Under the pieces are notes generated by a model. That model searched no databases and was not told where the DNA came from. It saw only the letters and a program-made list of their open reading frames with translations. Positions 1 through 6,751 of a stretch of 11,380 nt of DNA are shown piece by piece. The DNA comes from DAOUAT01 sp964551735 (lineage in GTDB: Bacteria > Chloroflexota > Anaerolineae > CG2-30-64-16). Every line of letters begins with the position of its first letter. Position 1 is the stretch's first letter. The DNA is taken from the NCBI GenBank assembly GCA_964551735.1, contig CAZKEF010000082.1, positions 1-11,380 of the forward strand, in the 5' to 3' direction. The position numbers and the translations under genes were made by a program.

Positions 1-27
1 CATTTTCGATGAAGACTTTTCGGCCTG

Positions 28-636
28 GTGGACTCAGATTCGATGATGATACACAACCTGGTGCTCCACAGCGCCACGAAGTTCCTGGGCGGGCACGCGG
101 ATGCCCTGGGTGGCGTCGTCTGCGGCGACCCGGAGCTGGTGGAGCGCATCTACCATTACCGCGAGATTAACGGCGCGACCCTTGACCCGATGGCCGCGTA
201 CCTGCTCCTGCGCGGCATGAAGACCTTGCACCTGCGCGTCCGGCAGCAGAACGCGAGCGCGCTCCGCATCGCCCGCTGGCTCAGCGAACAGCCTGAGGTC
301 GCCGCGGTCTACTACCCTGGCCTGGAGGAACATCCGCACCACGATGTCGCGCGGCGGCAGATGCGCGGCTATGGCGGCGTGCTCAGCTTCATGCTGGCCG
401 GCGGTTTCCCCGCGGTCGAGCGGGTGCTGCCGCGGCTGCGCTGGGCGCACCGGGCCGCCAACCTCGGCGCGGTCGAGACGGTGGCCGGGCCGCCTGCCAC
501 GACCAGCCATGTGGAGTGTACCGCTGCAGAGCGCGCGGCGCTGGGGATTCCTGAGGGCCTGATCCGCTACTCGGTGGGCATCGAGGACCCGGATGACCTC
601 ATCGCCGACCTGGCGCAGGCGCTGCGAGCGAGTTAA
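28..636 (+). pseudogene. 5'-truncated Cys/Met-metabolism PLP-dependent enzyme (cystathionine gamma-synthase/lyase type)
   Basis: This is the C-terminal half of a fold-type I PLP enzyme of the Cys/Met metabolism family, which performs gamma- or beta-eliminations and replacements on sulfur amino acids in the cytoplasm. The PLP-lysine block is visible as HSATKFLGGHAD at about residues 14-25. The C-terminal block GLIRYSVGIEDPDDLIADL, at about residues 178-196, carries the substrate-carboxylate Arg. Family members are about 380-400 residues, so roughly half is missing. In this frame a TGA lies at 10-12, and the residues before LVLHSATK do not match the family's usual block of NTFATPYLQxPLxxGAD type. 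Homology therefore starts abruptly near position 55. The GTG at 28 is only the first possible start and has no clear ribosome binding site. A broken gene (deletion, insertion or rearrangement junction) is most likely; an assembly join or a frameshift upstream of the window is the alternative. Exact substrate cannot be told. Confidence 0.8.
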
Positions 637-672
637 AAGGGCGGTGAATGTCACAGAGACTTGCAGCCCTTT
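636..672. terminator. Weak hairpin between convergent genes, possible bidirectional terminator
   Basis: AAAGGGC at 636-642 and GCCCTTT at 666-672 form a perfect 7-bp stem with a 23-nt loop. It lies directly after the stop codon of the PLP-enzyme remnant and before the stop of the convergent GNAT gene. The A-rich and T-rich ends of the stem would suit termination on either strand, but the loop is long and no extended T-tract follows, so this is tentative. Confidence 0.3.
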
Positions 673-705
673 GCACAGCGATGATGTGATCTGTTCGCCC
701 GTTGG

Positions 706-1284
706 TTATGGCATCCGATTGCGTTCCCAATCTGCTCTGTACACGCGGTAGATGTAGTGATGCACCGGCGTAGTCGTGTCACGCATAGCTTCGGGAAACC
801 GATACACATCCTCACCAATGCGCACCCCGCCTACGGCCTCCTGCATCTTGATTGAAGCGCTGTTGTTTACGTTGGGCGTTGCCTGAACAGCAACACAGCC
901 GGTGTGCATGAACTGATACGCCACAAGCGCGCGCCAGGCCTCGACACCGTACTTGTGCCCCCAGAACTCCGGCAGCAGCTTGATGTCTGGTTCAGCGATG
1001 CCATCCTCGTCAGGCTCAGATAGCTTGCACTCGCCGATGGCCTGACCCGTGGCTCTCAGTTCTATGACCAGCAATTGCGCGAACTCAGACCTCCCCTGTC
1101 TCGATAGCCTCTCCTCGATTTCATTCCTTGGCGTGCGCAGCCCCTGCGGAAACCCCACGTTCTTCATTACCTGGGGGTTGGTCCACAAGGCATAGAACAG
1201 GTCAACGTCCTCCACGGTTGCGGTTCTGACCATGAGTCGCGCTGTCTCGAAAACCAGGCTATGGCTTGCGGGCATGTTTTTCAC
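706..1284 (-). CDS. GNAT N-acetyltransferase, RimJ/RimL-like
   Basis: A 192-residue protein that looks like a complete GNAT acetyltransferase of the RimJ/RimL-like branch, which transfers acetyl from acetyl-CoA to an amine (protein N-terminus, antibiotic or small molecule). The N-terminal ETARLMVRTATVEDVDLFYALW (residues 13-34) is the typical opening of this branch (ETxRLxLRxxTxxD). The stretch IKLLPEFWGHKYGVEAWRAL (101-120) corresponds to the strand-4/acetyl-CoA loop region. NVNNSASIKMQEAVGG (128-143) corresponds to the family's N-xx-S-xx-xxEK-x-GF segment. The expected R/Q-xx-G-x-G/A loop is only loosely matched by GHKYGVEAW. The start is a GTG at 1284 with GGA a few bases upstream; an ATG three codons downstream (1275) is the alternative. 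It lies 86 bp after the last gene of the upstream minus-strand operon, so it may be read through from it. Substrate unknown. Confidence 0.82.
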   Translation of the reverse strand: MKNMPASHSLVFETARLMVRTATVEDVDLFYALWTNPQVMKNVGFPQGLRTPRNEIEERLSRQGRSEFAQLLVIELRATGQAIGECKLSEPDEDGIAEPDIKLLPEFWGHKYGVEAWRALVAYQFMHTGCVAVQATPNVNNSASIKMQEAVGGVRIGEDVYRFPEAMRDTTTPVHHYIYRVYRADWERNRMP

Positions 1285-1370
1285 TCGTTTCCAAAGGGAT
1301 GCTCCTGGGTTGCTGCCGCATGATCATCCCAGAACGTGTATTCCCCTTGCTGCGTCGGCGATCAGTTGTG

Positions 1371-1640
1371 CTACAGGCACAAACAGTCCCGGCAAGGCGG
1401 CAGGGCCTCGTAAATCGTCTCGTAGACCAGGTCCCACGCCTCCTGCGTCCGGATCGCCGGGTTGCCGCACTCCCAGCCCACCAGGGAGAACAGCCGCGGC
1501 TTGAAACGCTCGTACCAAACGGTGTTGGCGCAGAAATGCTCTGCGCTGCCGTCCACGGCCTTGGCTTCCTCGTACAGGGCCAGCAGCCGCGGCTCGATCT
1601 TGATCAGTCTCTGCCAGGTCAATTTCCTGGTGCTGCTCAT
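1371..1640 (-). CDS. Hypothetical 89-residue protein with Cys-rich C-terminal tail
   Basis: I do not recognise a named family. The start is well supported: AAGGAGAGGT stands immediately before the ATG at 1640, the best ribosome binding site in this cluster. The protein is small, with Trp, Tyr and Phe residues spread along it, and no signal peptide or membrane segment. It has five Cys residues: C37, C58 and a terminal cluster C83-x2-C86-x-C88, so the chain ends PPCRDCLCL. A CxxCxC tail is suggestive of metal binding, redox exchange or covalent modification, but nothing else proves this. It starts 27 bp downstream of the HipA-like gene and is the third gene of a minus-strand run beginning with the WD40 protein. 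An accessory or partner role to the kinase-like protein is therefore a reasonable inference. Confidence 0.7.
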   Translation of the reverse strand: MSSTRKLTWQRLIKIEPRLLALYEEAKAVDGSAEHFCANTVWYERFKPRLFSLVGWECGNPAIRTQEAWDLVYETIYEALPPCRDCLCL

Positions 1641-1667
1641 ACCTCTCCTTCGCGTTGCAGTTTACAT

Positions 1668-2780
1668 CTACTGCCCGACACCTTGTTCGATTACGGTCGC
1701 TACCTGCTCGGCCCAGTCCTGCGTCAGCCGGGTCAGGTGACTCCGGAGCGCAGCCTGGAGTTCTGCCGCCTGTCCTGCGGGCAGAATCACCTCCGCCAGC
1801 CCTTTCGGCAGGGTCGCCTCGATAACCGCCCGGCCTGCGTCCTCGACGATCCAGCCGATCTGCTTGGCGGACAGCCCTTGCAGAGACCGCATCGTCGCGA
1901 CGGCCTGCTGGCGTTCCGCGGCGCGCCACGGCCGTCCGGCCAGCAGCCGTTGGAGCCGGGCGAGCGATTCCGGGTGATGCGGTGGACGCAGAGGGTTCTG
2001 TGGGCGGCCGAGGCTGTCAATGAACAGGCCATCCTGCATGTCGATCACAAACGGCGTCTGGCCGGCCAGCATGAACTCCCCTGGCTCCAGGCCACCCGCC
2101 CACAAGGCTAGTGCCTGCAAGCTGACGACCACCGCCGGGGCGACGCCGCGCGCGCTACACTCCTCAGCAGTCGCATCCCACAGCCAGGCCGCGCTCTCGG
2201 CCGGCGCGATCCAGTGGATCAACGTGCCGATGGGCGTGCAGGTGCTGCGGCCATCTTCCTCGGTTCCGGGTCGTCTCCGAGCGCGGCCGCCGAACTCCCG
2301 CAACAGCAGCACGTCCGGGATCGGCGCGAGCTGGGCCGGCGCGGCCGGCAGATCCAAACTGCGCACGATGCGCGGCCAGAGATATTCCTTGACGATGGTG
2401 CCCGGCCAGCCGCACTTGACGATCCCGCGCTGGCCCGTGGCCTTGTGGCGGGCGGCAAACTTCTGCGTCAGGCCCGTGTCGAGTTCGGCGGTGTAGCGGA
2501 TGTCCCATTCGTCTGCGCAGGCGCGGGTCGGCAGGGTCTGGTAGAGCAGATTCCGAGCGCGTTGTTGGACATGAGCGGTCTCAAAGCCCCCTAGCGATTC
2601 AGGGCACAGCCAGGGCACGTTAGCGCGCGATGGTAGAAGTTCGAGGGCCAGCAAGCCCGCGTTTCCGTGCTGGCCTGGTGGGTGGCTGGAAGGCCTGCCC
2701 TCTGAATGGGTGGCGCCGTGGATGACAACGCACATCGCTCTCGACCGTCGTGCCTCCGTCTGACACGCGAGTCTCTGCAA
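1668..2780 (-). CDS. HipA-like kinase-fold protein (tentative)
   Basis: The middle of this protein reads like the two-lobed kinase fold of HipA/HipA_2-type proteins. In numbering from the TTG at 2780, a glycine-containing strand is followed by an invariant-type Lys in RGIVKCG (K122). A Glu on the next helix (E132 in VKEYLWPRI) follows, then LDLPAAPAQL (resembling the 'GLPVP' segment). The segment FVIDMQDGLF has D247 as the likely metal-binding Asp. The Asn usually found about 12 residues before that Asp is not evident: the stretch GLEPGEFMLAG lacks it. This could mean an altered or inactive kinase. Kinase-fold proteins of this type phosphorylate proteins or small molecules; the target here is unknown. 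The N-terminal ~70 residues look non-globular and the TTG start has no good ribosome binding site. Later starts (ATG at 2735, GTG at 2618) are possible. It begins just after the WD40 gene. Confidence 0.5.
   Translation of the reverse strand: MQRLACQTEARRSRAMCVVIHGATHSEGRPSSHPPGQHGNAGLLALELLPSRANVPWLCPESLGGFETAHVQQRARNLLYQTLPTRACADEWDIRYTAELDTGLTQKFAARHKATGQRGIVKCGWPGTIVKEYLWPRIVRSLDLPAAPAQLAPIPDVLLLREFGGRARRRPGTEEDGRSTCTPIGTLIHWIAPAESAAWLWDATAEECSARGVAPAVVVSLQALALWAGGLEPGEFMLAGQTPFVIDMQDGLFIDSLGRPQNPLRPPHHPESLARLQRLLAGRPWRAAERQQAVATMRSLQGLSAKQIGWIVEDAGRAVIEATLPKGLAEVILPAGQAAELQAALRSHLTRLTQDWAEQVATVIEQGVGQ
2646..2675. other. Strong hairpin near the 5' end of the HipA-like gene
   Basis: GGCCAGCA (2646-2653) and TGCTGGCC (2668-2675) form a perfect 8-bp GC-rich stem with a 14-nt loop. 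No T-tract follows on either strand. It lies between the WD40 stop codon and the recognisable kinase domain, so it may mark untranslated spacer that uncouples expression of the two genes, if the kinase gene really starts further downstream than 2780. Confidence 0.3.
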
Positions 2781-2792
2781 AGCCTGGTAGCA

Positions 2793-5700
2793 TCACTTTC
2801 CCTTCAGAATATCCAGTATCTTCTGATTGAACACCACCGCGGGATCCTTGCCGGCCCGCAATGCCTCAACCCAGCCCGAGCGTGAGTCGATGAAAGCAGT
2901 GCCCTGAAATGGAGGACCGGCTCGTTGCAGCGCGATCTCGAAATCCTCAATGGCTCCTGGCACGTCACCCGCCAGTGCCCGTGCTAAGCCGCGACTATCG
3001 CGGAAGCTGGCATCCCCGGCAAGGCTTACGGCTGTATTACAAGCATCCAGCACCTCGGCTGCATGACCATACAGGCTGCCGTACCGACACAAGGCATCCC
3101 AGGACCAGACTGCATCAGATTTGCTTTTGAGATCGGGATCCAATACCAGGGCTTCATCAAGCTTAGTCCTCGCACCGACGATATCCCCCTGCTCTGCCAG
3201 GTGGCGCGCAGCATTACGCAAAAACTGAGTGACACTTGAGTGTATGGGCCACTGCTCGCAGGTCCGGTGATACGGTGCAGCCCCCAGATAGCGTTGCCAT
3301 TCGTCCGCCGTCAGATTGCGGCCGGCGCTGCGGCAGGCCAGGGCGATCAATTCCTCGACGCGCAGGCGCCAGAGCCGCACGGTGTGATCGCCGAATCTGT
3401 CCCCGGTGGCGAGCGCGCGGCCATCAGGGCTGAGAGCCAGCGCAGAGATGTCACCCTTATGGCCTCGGAGCACGATGGGATCCTGCGCCGGGTCTGGGGC
3501 ACTGAGATTCCACAAGCGCGCCGCATCGCCTGACGCGGTGGCCAGCCAGCGACTGTCTGGGCTGAAGAAACCCTCACCTGAACGATAGCCAAGGCTGATA
3601 AGGCTCTGCGCCGGGTCTGCGGCACTGATGTCCCAGATATCACCAAGGTTGGTGGTCAGCCAACGGGCATCCGGGCTGAAAGCCAAACGACGCAGCTCAG
3701 CGTTCTTATCTGCAACATGGCTCCGCAGAATCACGGGGTTCAGTGTCAGGACAGTGGCGTCAATACGCCATAGCTGCGCCGTGTTATCGACTGAGCCGGT
3801 GGCCAGCCAGCGACCGTCTGGGCTGAAAGCCACTGCCCTGCCATCCAACGTGTAGCTCCGGAGCGCAACATGATCTTGGGCGAGATCAATGGCTGCGATA
3901 TCCCAGAGATGGGTCGTATCTTCATGGGTCACTGTGATGATGTCCCCGTCGCCACTCTCGCCATTCGAGCCTGTGGCTAGCCAGCGGCCATCTGGGCTGA
4001 AGGCCACAGCGACAACGCTGCCCACATGACCGGACAAAACGAGATGGCCCTGCGTCGGGTTGGCAGAGCTGATGTCCCACAGCCGCGCTGTACTGTCACT
4101 CGAACCGGTAGCTAACCAGCGACCATCCGGACTGAAGGCGATACTTACGACACTGCCTGCATGGCCTCGGAGGACGACGGGCGCGTCGGTTGGGCTGGCA
4201 GCACGCATGTCCCACAGCCGGACGGTCTTGTCCCCAGAACCGGTGGCCAGCCAGCGACCACCTGGGCCGAAAGCGACAGCATAGACGCTTCCTGTATGAC
4301 CCCGCAGGACGGTAGACTCTTGGGCTAGATCGACAGCGCTGACATCTGCAAGCTGGACGGTGCCATCATCAGAGCCGGAGGCCAGCCAGCGGCCATCAGG
4401 GCTAAAAGCCACAGCTTGGACGCTATCGGCGTGGTCCTGCAGGACGATGGGCTCCTGAGCCTGATAGGCCGGCCTGAGATCCCAGAGCCGCGCTGTTTCG
4501 TCCCAGGAACCGGTGACCAGCCAGCGGCTATCGGGACTGAATGCTACAGCCTCAACCACAGACTCATGACCGCGGAGGATGGCGGGCGCTCGGGTGGGAT
4601 CAGCAGCATGCAGGTCCCAAAGTCTTGCTGTGTCGTCAACCGACCCGGTAGCTAACCAACGACTGTCCGGGCTAATGGCAAGGCTCGTGACATCATAGCG
4701 ATGGCCTTCGAGGACGATGCGGTTTCGGGCCGGTTCAGCAGCTTTCAGATCCCAAAACCGCGCTACGTTGCTGCCTGCAGTAGCGAACCAGCGGCCATCG
4801 GGACTGAAAGCCATGGCACGGACGTTGCCTTGAAGAACCATGGGATTCCTGAATGGGTCTACAGCGCTCAGATCCCATAGCTGTGCCATGCTGTCGCCAG
4901 TAGCCAGCCAGCGCCCGTCGGGACTGAAGGCGACCGCCTTGGCCCCGTTTCGAACGCTAAGGATGACGGGGTCGCGCGCTGGGTCAACAGCGCTCAGATT
5001 CCAAAGTCGCGCCGTCTCGTCGGCTGAGCCGGTGACCAACCAGTGGCCGTCTGGGCTAAAGGCGAGACTCGTGACTATTGACTTATGTCCCTGAAGGACG
5101 ACGGCGTCCTGGGCTGTGGCGACGGCCTCTAGATTCCAGAGACGTGCTGTGCGATCCCATGAACCGGTGGCCACCCAACGGCTATCGGCACTAAAGGCTA
5201 CCGCACGGATGCCATCCCTGTGGCCATGGAGGATAATCGGCGCCTGAGCCGGGTCGGCCGATCTCAGATCCCAGAGCCGCGTGTAGCTGTCGCCTGAGCC
5301 GGTGGCCAACCAGCGACCATCGGGGCTGAAGGCCAGAACCTCCACCTCGTCTGTGTGACCCCGCAGGATAATGGGATCGTGGGCTGGATCAACCGCGCTC
5401 AGGTCCCACAGGCGCGCTGTATCATCATCTGAGCCGGTGGCCACCCAGCGGCCGTCGGGGCTGACAGCCACAGCCGTGATCCAATAAGTATGGCCTGACA
5501 GGGCTACGCCACGGGTCTTGCCCAGAATCTCATGCATATTGCTTTGTGCAGAACCTGCTACCGTTTCGCCGCCGGTGATCACAGCGGTTGTAGTAATGTA
5601 GGCGGCCTGATCGAAGTCGTAGATAATGCGCGTCGCAGTATAGGGCAGGGTGGGGGTGAAGTCGTTTTGAGCGCGCAATCCCTCTACACCCAGCAATAGA

Positions 5701-6104
5701 GCGAGGGGGAGGCTGTCCTCTACCGCTTTCAGTCCATGGGCTGTCAAATGATCGGCACGGATGCTGCGGGTCAGGCGCTCATTCTCCGCCACGGCGGTGG
5801 CTACTGCTTCTTCGGCTCTTGCTGTAAGCTGGGCCTGTTCGGTTGCTTTGTCTTGCGCTTGATCAATACGCCATAGTGCCCACACCGTCAGGGCGACGCA
5901 GACCAGCAAGAGCACCGCCATACTCCAGATGACAGTCCACTGACCACGAGAATAAGGCGCGCGGGAGTCGGCAGCTATCTTGTTGTCCTCGCACAGATCG
6001 GTAGGCTCGGGCCTCCGCCCCGACAAGAAGGGCTGCTTCCTTTCGGTGATAGTGCGGAGATCGACATCGGACTTGGCATCGGAGTTGTCAGATTGCGTGG
6101 TCAT
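2793..6104 (-). CDS. Membrane-anchored 16-repeat WD40 protein with C-terminal TPR-like region
   Basis: A 1103-residue protein, probably a scaffold or sensor. The order is: polar N-terminus (1-55), one strong transmembrane helix (about 56-78), a charged Ala/Glu/Gln-rich coiled-coil-like stretch (79-115), then SLPLALLLGVEGLR, the 'LALLLAxEAxR' segment typical of the linker before WD40 arrays in nSTAND-NTPase/WD40 proteins. About 16 WD40 repeats follow (about residues 200-918, period about 44). Each shows GH...V..VAFSPDGRWLATGS.D.TARLWDL. The tail has ACRSAGRNLTADEW and two TPR-like helical hairpins (ARHLAEQGDIVGARTKLDEAL; ARALAGDVPGAIEDFEIAL). No Walker motifs or effector domain are present, unlike the large family members. 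The ATG at 6104 is chosen because AAGGAG lies 10 bases upstream; a TTG at 6158 in frame lacks one. A strong promoter candidate is at 6266-6294. Downstream kinase-like and small genes follow closely. Confidence 0.9.
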   Translation of the reverse strand: MTTQSDNSDAKSDVDLRTITERKQPFLSGRRPEPTDLCEDNKIAADSRAPYSRGQWTVIWSMAVLLLVCVALTVWALWRIDQAQDKATEQAQLTARAEEAVATAVAENERLTRSIRADHLTAHGLKAVEDSLPLALLLGVEGLRAQNDFTPTLPYTATRIIYDFDQAAYITTTAVITGGETVAGSAQSNMHEILGKTRGVALSGHTYWITAVAVSPDGRWVATGSDDDTARLWDLSAVDPAHDPIILRGHTDEVEVLAFSPDGRWLATGSGDSYTRLWDLRSADPAQAPIILHGHRDGIRAVAFSADSRWVATGSWDRTARLWNLEAVATAQDAVVLQGHKSIVTSLAFSPDGHWLVTGSADETARLWNLSAVDPARDPVILSVRNGAKAVAFSPDGRWLATGDSMAQLWDLSAVDPFRNPMVLQGNVRAMAFSPDGRWFATAGSNVARFWDLKAAEPARNRIVLEGHRYDVTSLAISPDSRWLATGSVDDTARLWDLHAADPTRAPAILRGHESVVEAVAFSPDSRWLVTGSWDETARLWDLRPAYQAQEPIVLQDHADSVQAVAFSPDGRWLASGSDDGTVQLADVSAVDLAQESTVLRGHTGSVYAVAFGPGGRWLATGSGDKTVRLWDMRAASPTDAPVVLRGHAGSVVSIAFSPDGRWLATGSSDSTARLWDISSANPTQGHLVLSGHVGSVVAVAFSPDGRWLATGSNGESGDGDIITVTHEDTTHLWDIAAIDLAQDHVALRSYTLDGRAVAFSPDGRWLATGSVDNTAQLWRIDATVLTLNPVILRSHVADKNAELRRLAFSPDARWLTTNLGDIWDISAADPAQSLISLGYRSGEGFFSPDSRWLATASGDAARLWNLSAPDPAQDPIVLRGHKGDISALALSPDGRALATGDRFGDHTVRLWRLRVEELIALACRSAGRNLTADEWQRYLGAAPYHRTCEQWPIHSSVTQFLRNAARHLAEQGDIVGARTKLDEALVLDPDLKSKSDAVWSWDALCRYGSLYGHAAEVLDACNTAVSLAGDASFRDSRGLARALAGDVPGAIEDFEIALQRAGPPFQGTAFIDSRSGWVEALRAGKDPAVVFNQKILDILKGK
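3349..5507 (-). repeat. Tandem coding repeat array, 16 WD40 units
   Basis: About 16 degenerate direct repeats with a period of roughly 130-135 bp, each encoding one WD40 blade. The best-conserved DNA core reads, on the plus strand, like 'GCCAGCCAGCGACCATC' followed by a 'GGGCTGAA' block, encoding SPDGRWLA. Units 5, 6, 14 and 15 are shorter or eroded in the GH segment. Unit 12 carries an extra insert of about 16 residues. Sixteen units would suit two 7- or 8-bladed propellers. Near-identical cores invite unequal recombination and repeat-number change. Confidence 0.9.
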
Positions 6105-6265
6105 CGGCCGGGGACTCCTTCTGCACGAGTGTTCCAAGGCTATCTCTGCTTGGGTCAACTCCTGCTTGAACGTTGCCGCACTCAGCGCAGCGCGGTCAGC
6201 ATCCTGTCATCATCCAACATTGTGGTGGGTCTGTCAGTAAGAAAGATACGCTAGCCCGTGCCGTG

Positions 6266-6294
6266 ATTATAGATCGAGACATAAATGTCGGCAA
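6266..6294 (-). promoter_or_regulatory. Sigma-70-like promoter for the WD40 operon
   Basis: Read on the minus strand, TTGCCG (6294-6289) and a perfect TATAAT (6271-6266) are separated by exactly 17 bp (6288-6272). This is the strongest promoter-like match I found in an otherwise GC-rich window. Transcription would begin near 6259, giving a leader of about 155 nt before the ATG at 6104. It supports the WD40 gene as a self-standing gene rather than the tail of a longer broken one. Confidence 0.55.
6278..6289. promoter_or_regulatory. Palindrome in the promoter spacer, candidate operator
   Basis: GACATAAATGTC (plus strand) is an inverted repeat: GACAT, two central bases, ATGTC. It sits inside the 17-bp spacer of the WD40 promoter and touches its -35 element, the place where a dimeric repressor would block RNA polymerase. 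No regulator gene is seen next to it, and 5-bp arms can arise by chance. Confidence 0.3.
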
Positions 6295-6751
6295 CACCAT
6301 GAGATGACATTCAATCATTAAGTGCCGGGTATGTAGAAGCCAAATACGACTTGCATAGGATGGCTCAGCCGCTTGAACGCCGATAGGTTCGAACCTGAAT
6401 TGACGACGTTGCCGTTCATCTTTACGCCAGCCGGCTGGATGAAGCGACCGGTTTGGCCTCTGCGCTAGCCATTGTGAAGTAGAGTCCGGCGTCCCCAACT
6501 GTTGCCCGCCGCGGTTCCGACATACCTTTGCCATGAACTTTTCGCGCCAGTGGCACCGGCACGGGTGCTGCAACGGCGGCAACGCCTACGAGTTGTAGAT
6601 GTTGTTGGGGGATAGTATGTCGGAGATGGTTCGCACCTACCTCTCGCTTGCCGAGGTTGGCCCTTCGGCGAGCCCAGGACAGGCTGGAGAACGCGCACGT
6701 ACGCGCCTCACCGGCGGAGAAGTGGCGGCTGTCATACGCCAGCCACCCAAA
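6295..6751. other. Divergent spacer without a convincing gene
   Basis: This stretch lies between the divergent WD40 and LmbE-type genes. Open frames exist on both strands (for example 6422-6916 and 6196-6582 on minus, 6599-6865 on plus), but their translations show no domain, no repeated motif and no good ribosome binding site. The sequence from about 6295 to 6420 is AT-richer than the surrounding genes. A 12-bp palindrome AGGTTCGAACCT is at 6385-6396, and a possible dispersed-repeat-like string is at 6661-6685. It may hold decayed coding sequence. Confidence 0.5.

Noticed and set aside
34..654. Minus-strand frame opposite the PLP enzyme
   Set aside because: Antisense shadow: the plus strand carries the PLP-lysine and carboxylate-Arg motifs.
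1266..2111. Long plus-strand frame opposite the 89-residue and HipA-like genes
   Set aside because: Its translation shows no motif, and the minus strand has a strong ribosome binding site and kinase-like motifs in the same region.
3349..5507. Regular repeats that might suggest a CRISPR array or satellite
   Set aside because: The period is about 130-135 bp, the whole stretch is one open frame, and the translation is plain WD40 blades.
6105..6158. Earlier TTG start (6158) for the WD40 gene
   Set aside because: The ATG at 6104 has AAGGAG at good spacing, whereas the TTG has none.
6385..6396. AGGTTCGAACCT looks like a tRNA T-loop
   Set aside because: The flanks do not make a 5-bp T stem with a 7-nt loop, and no acceptor stem or anticodon arm fits around it. 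It is just a short palindrome.
6533..6598. Short plus-strand frame from ATG ending NGGNAYEL
   Set aside because: Only 21 codons and no ribosome binding site; chance is enough to explain it.
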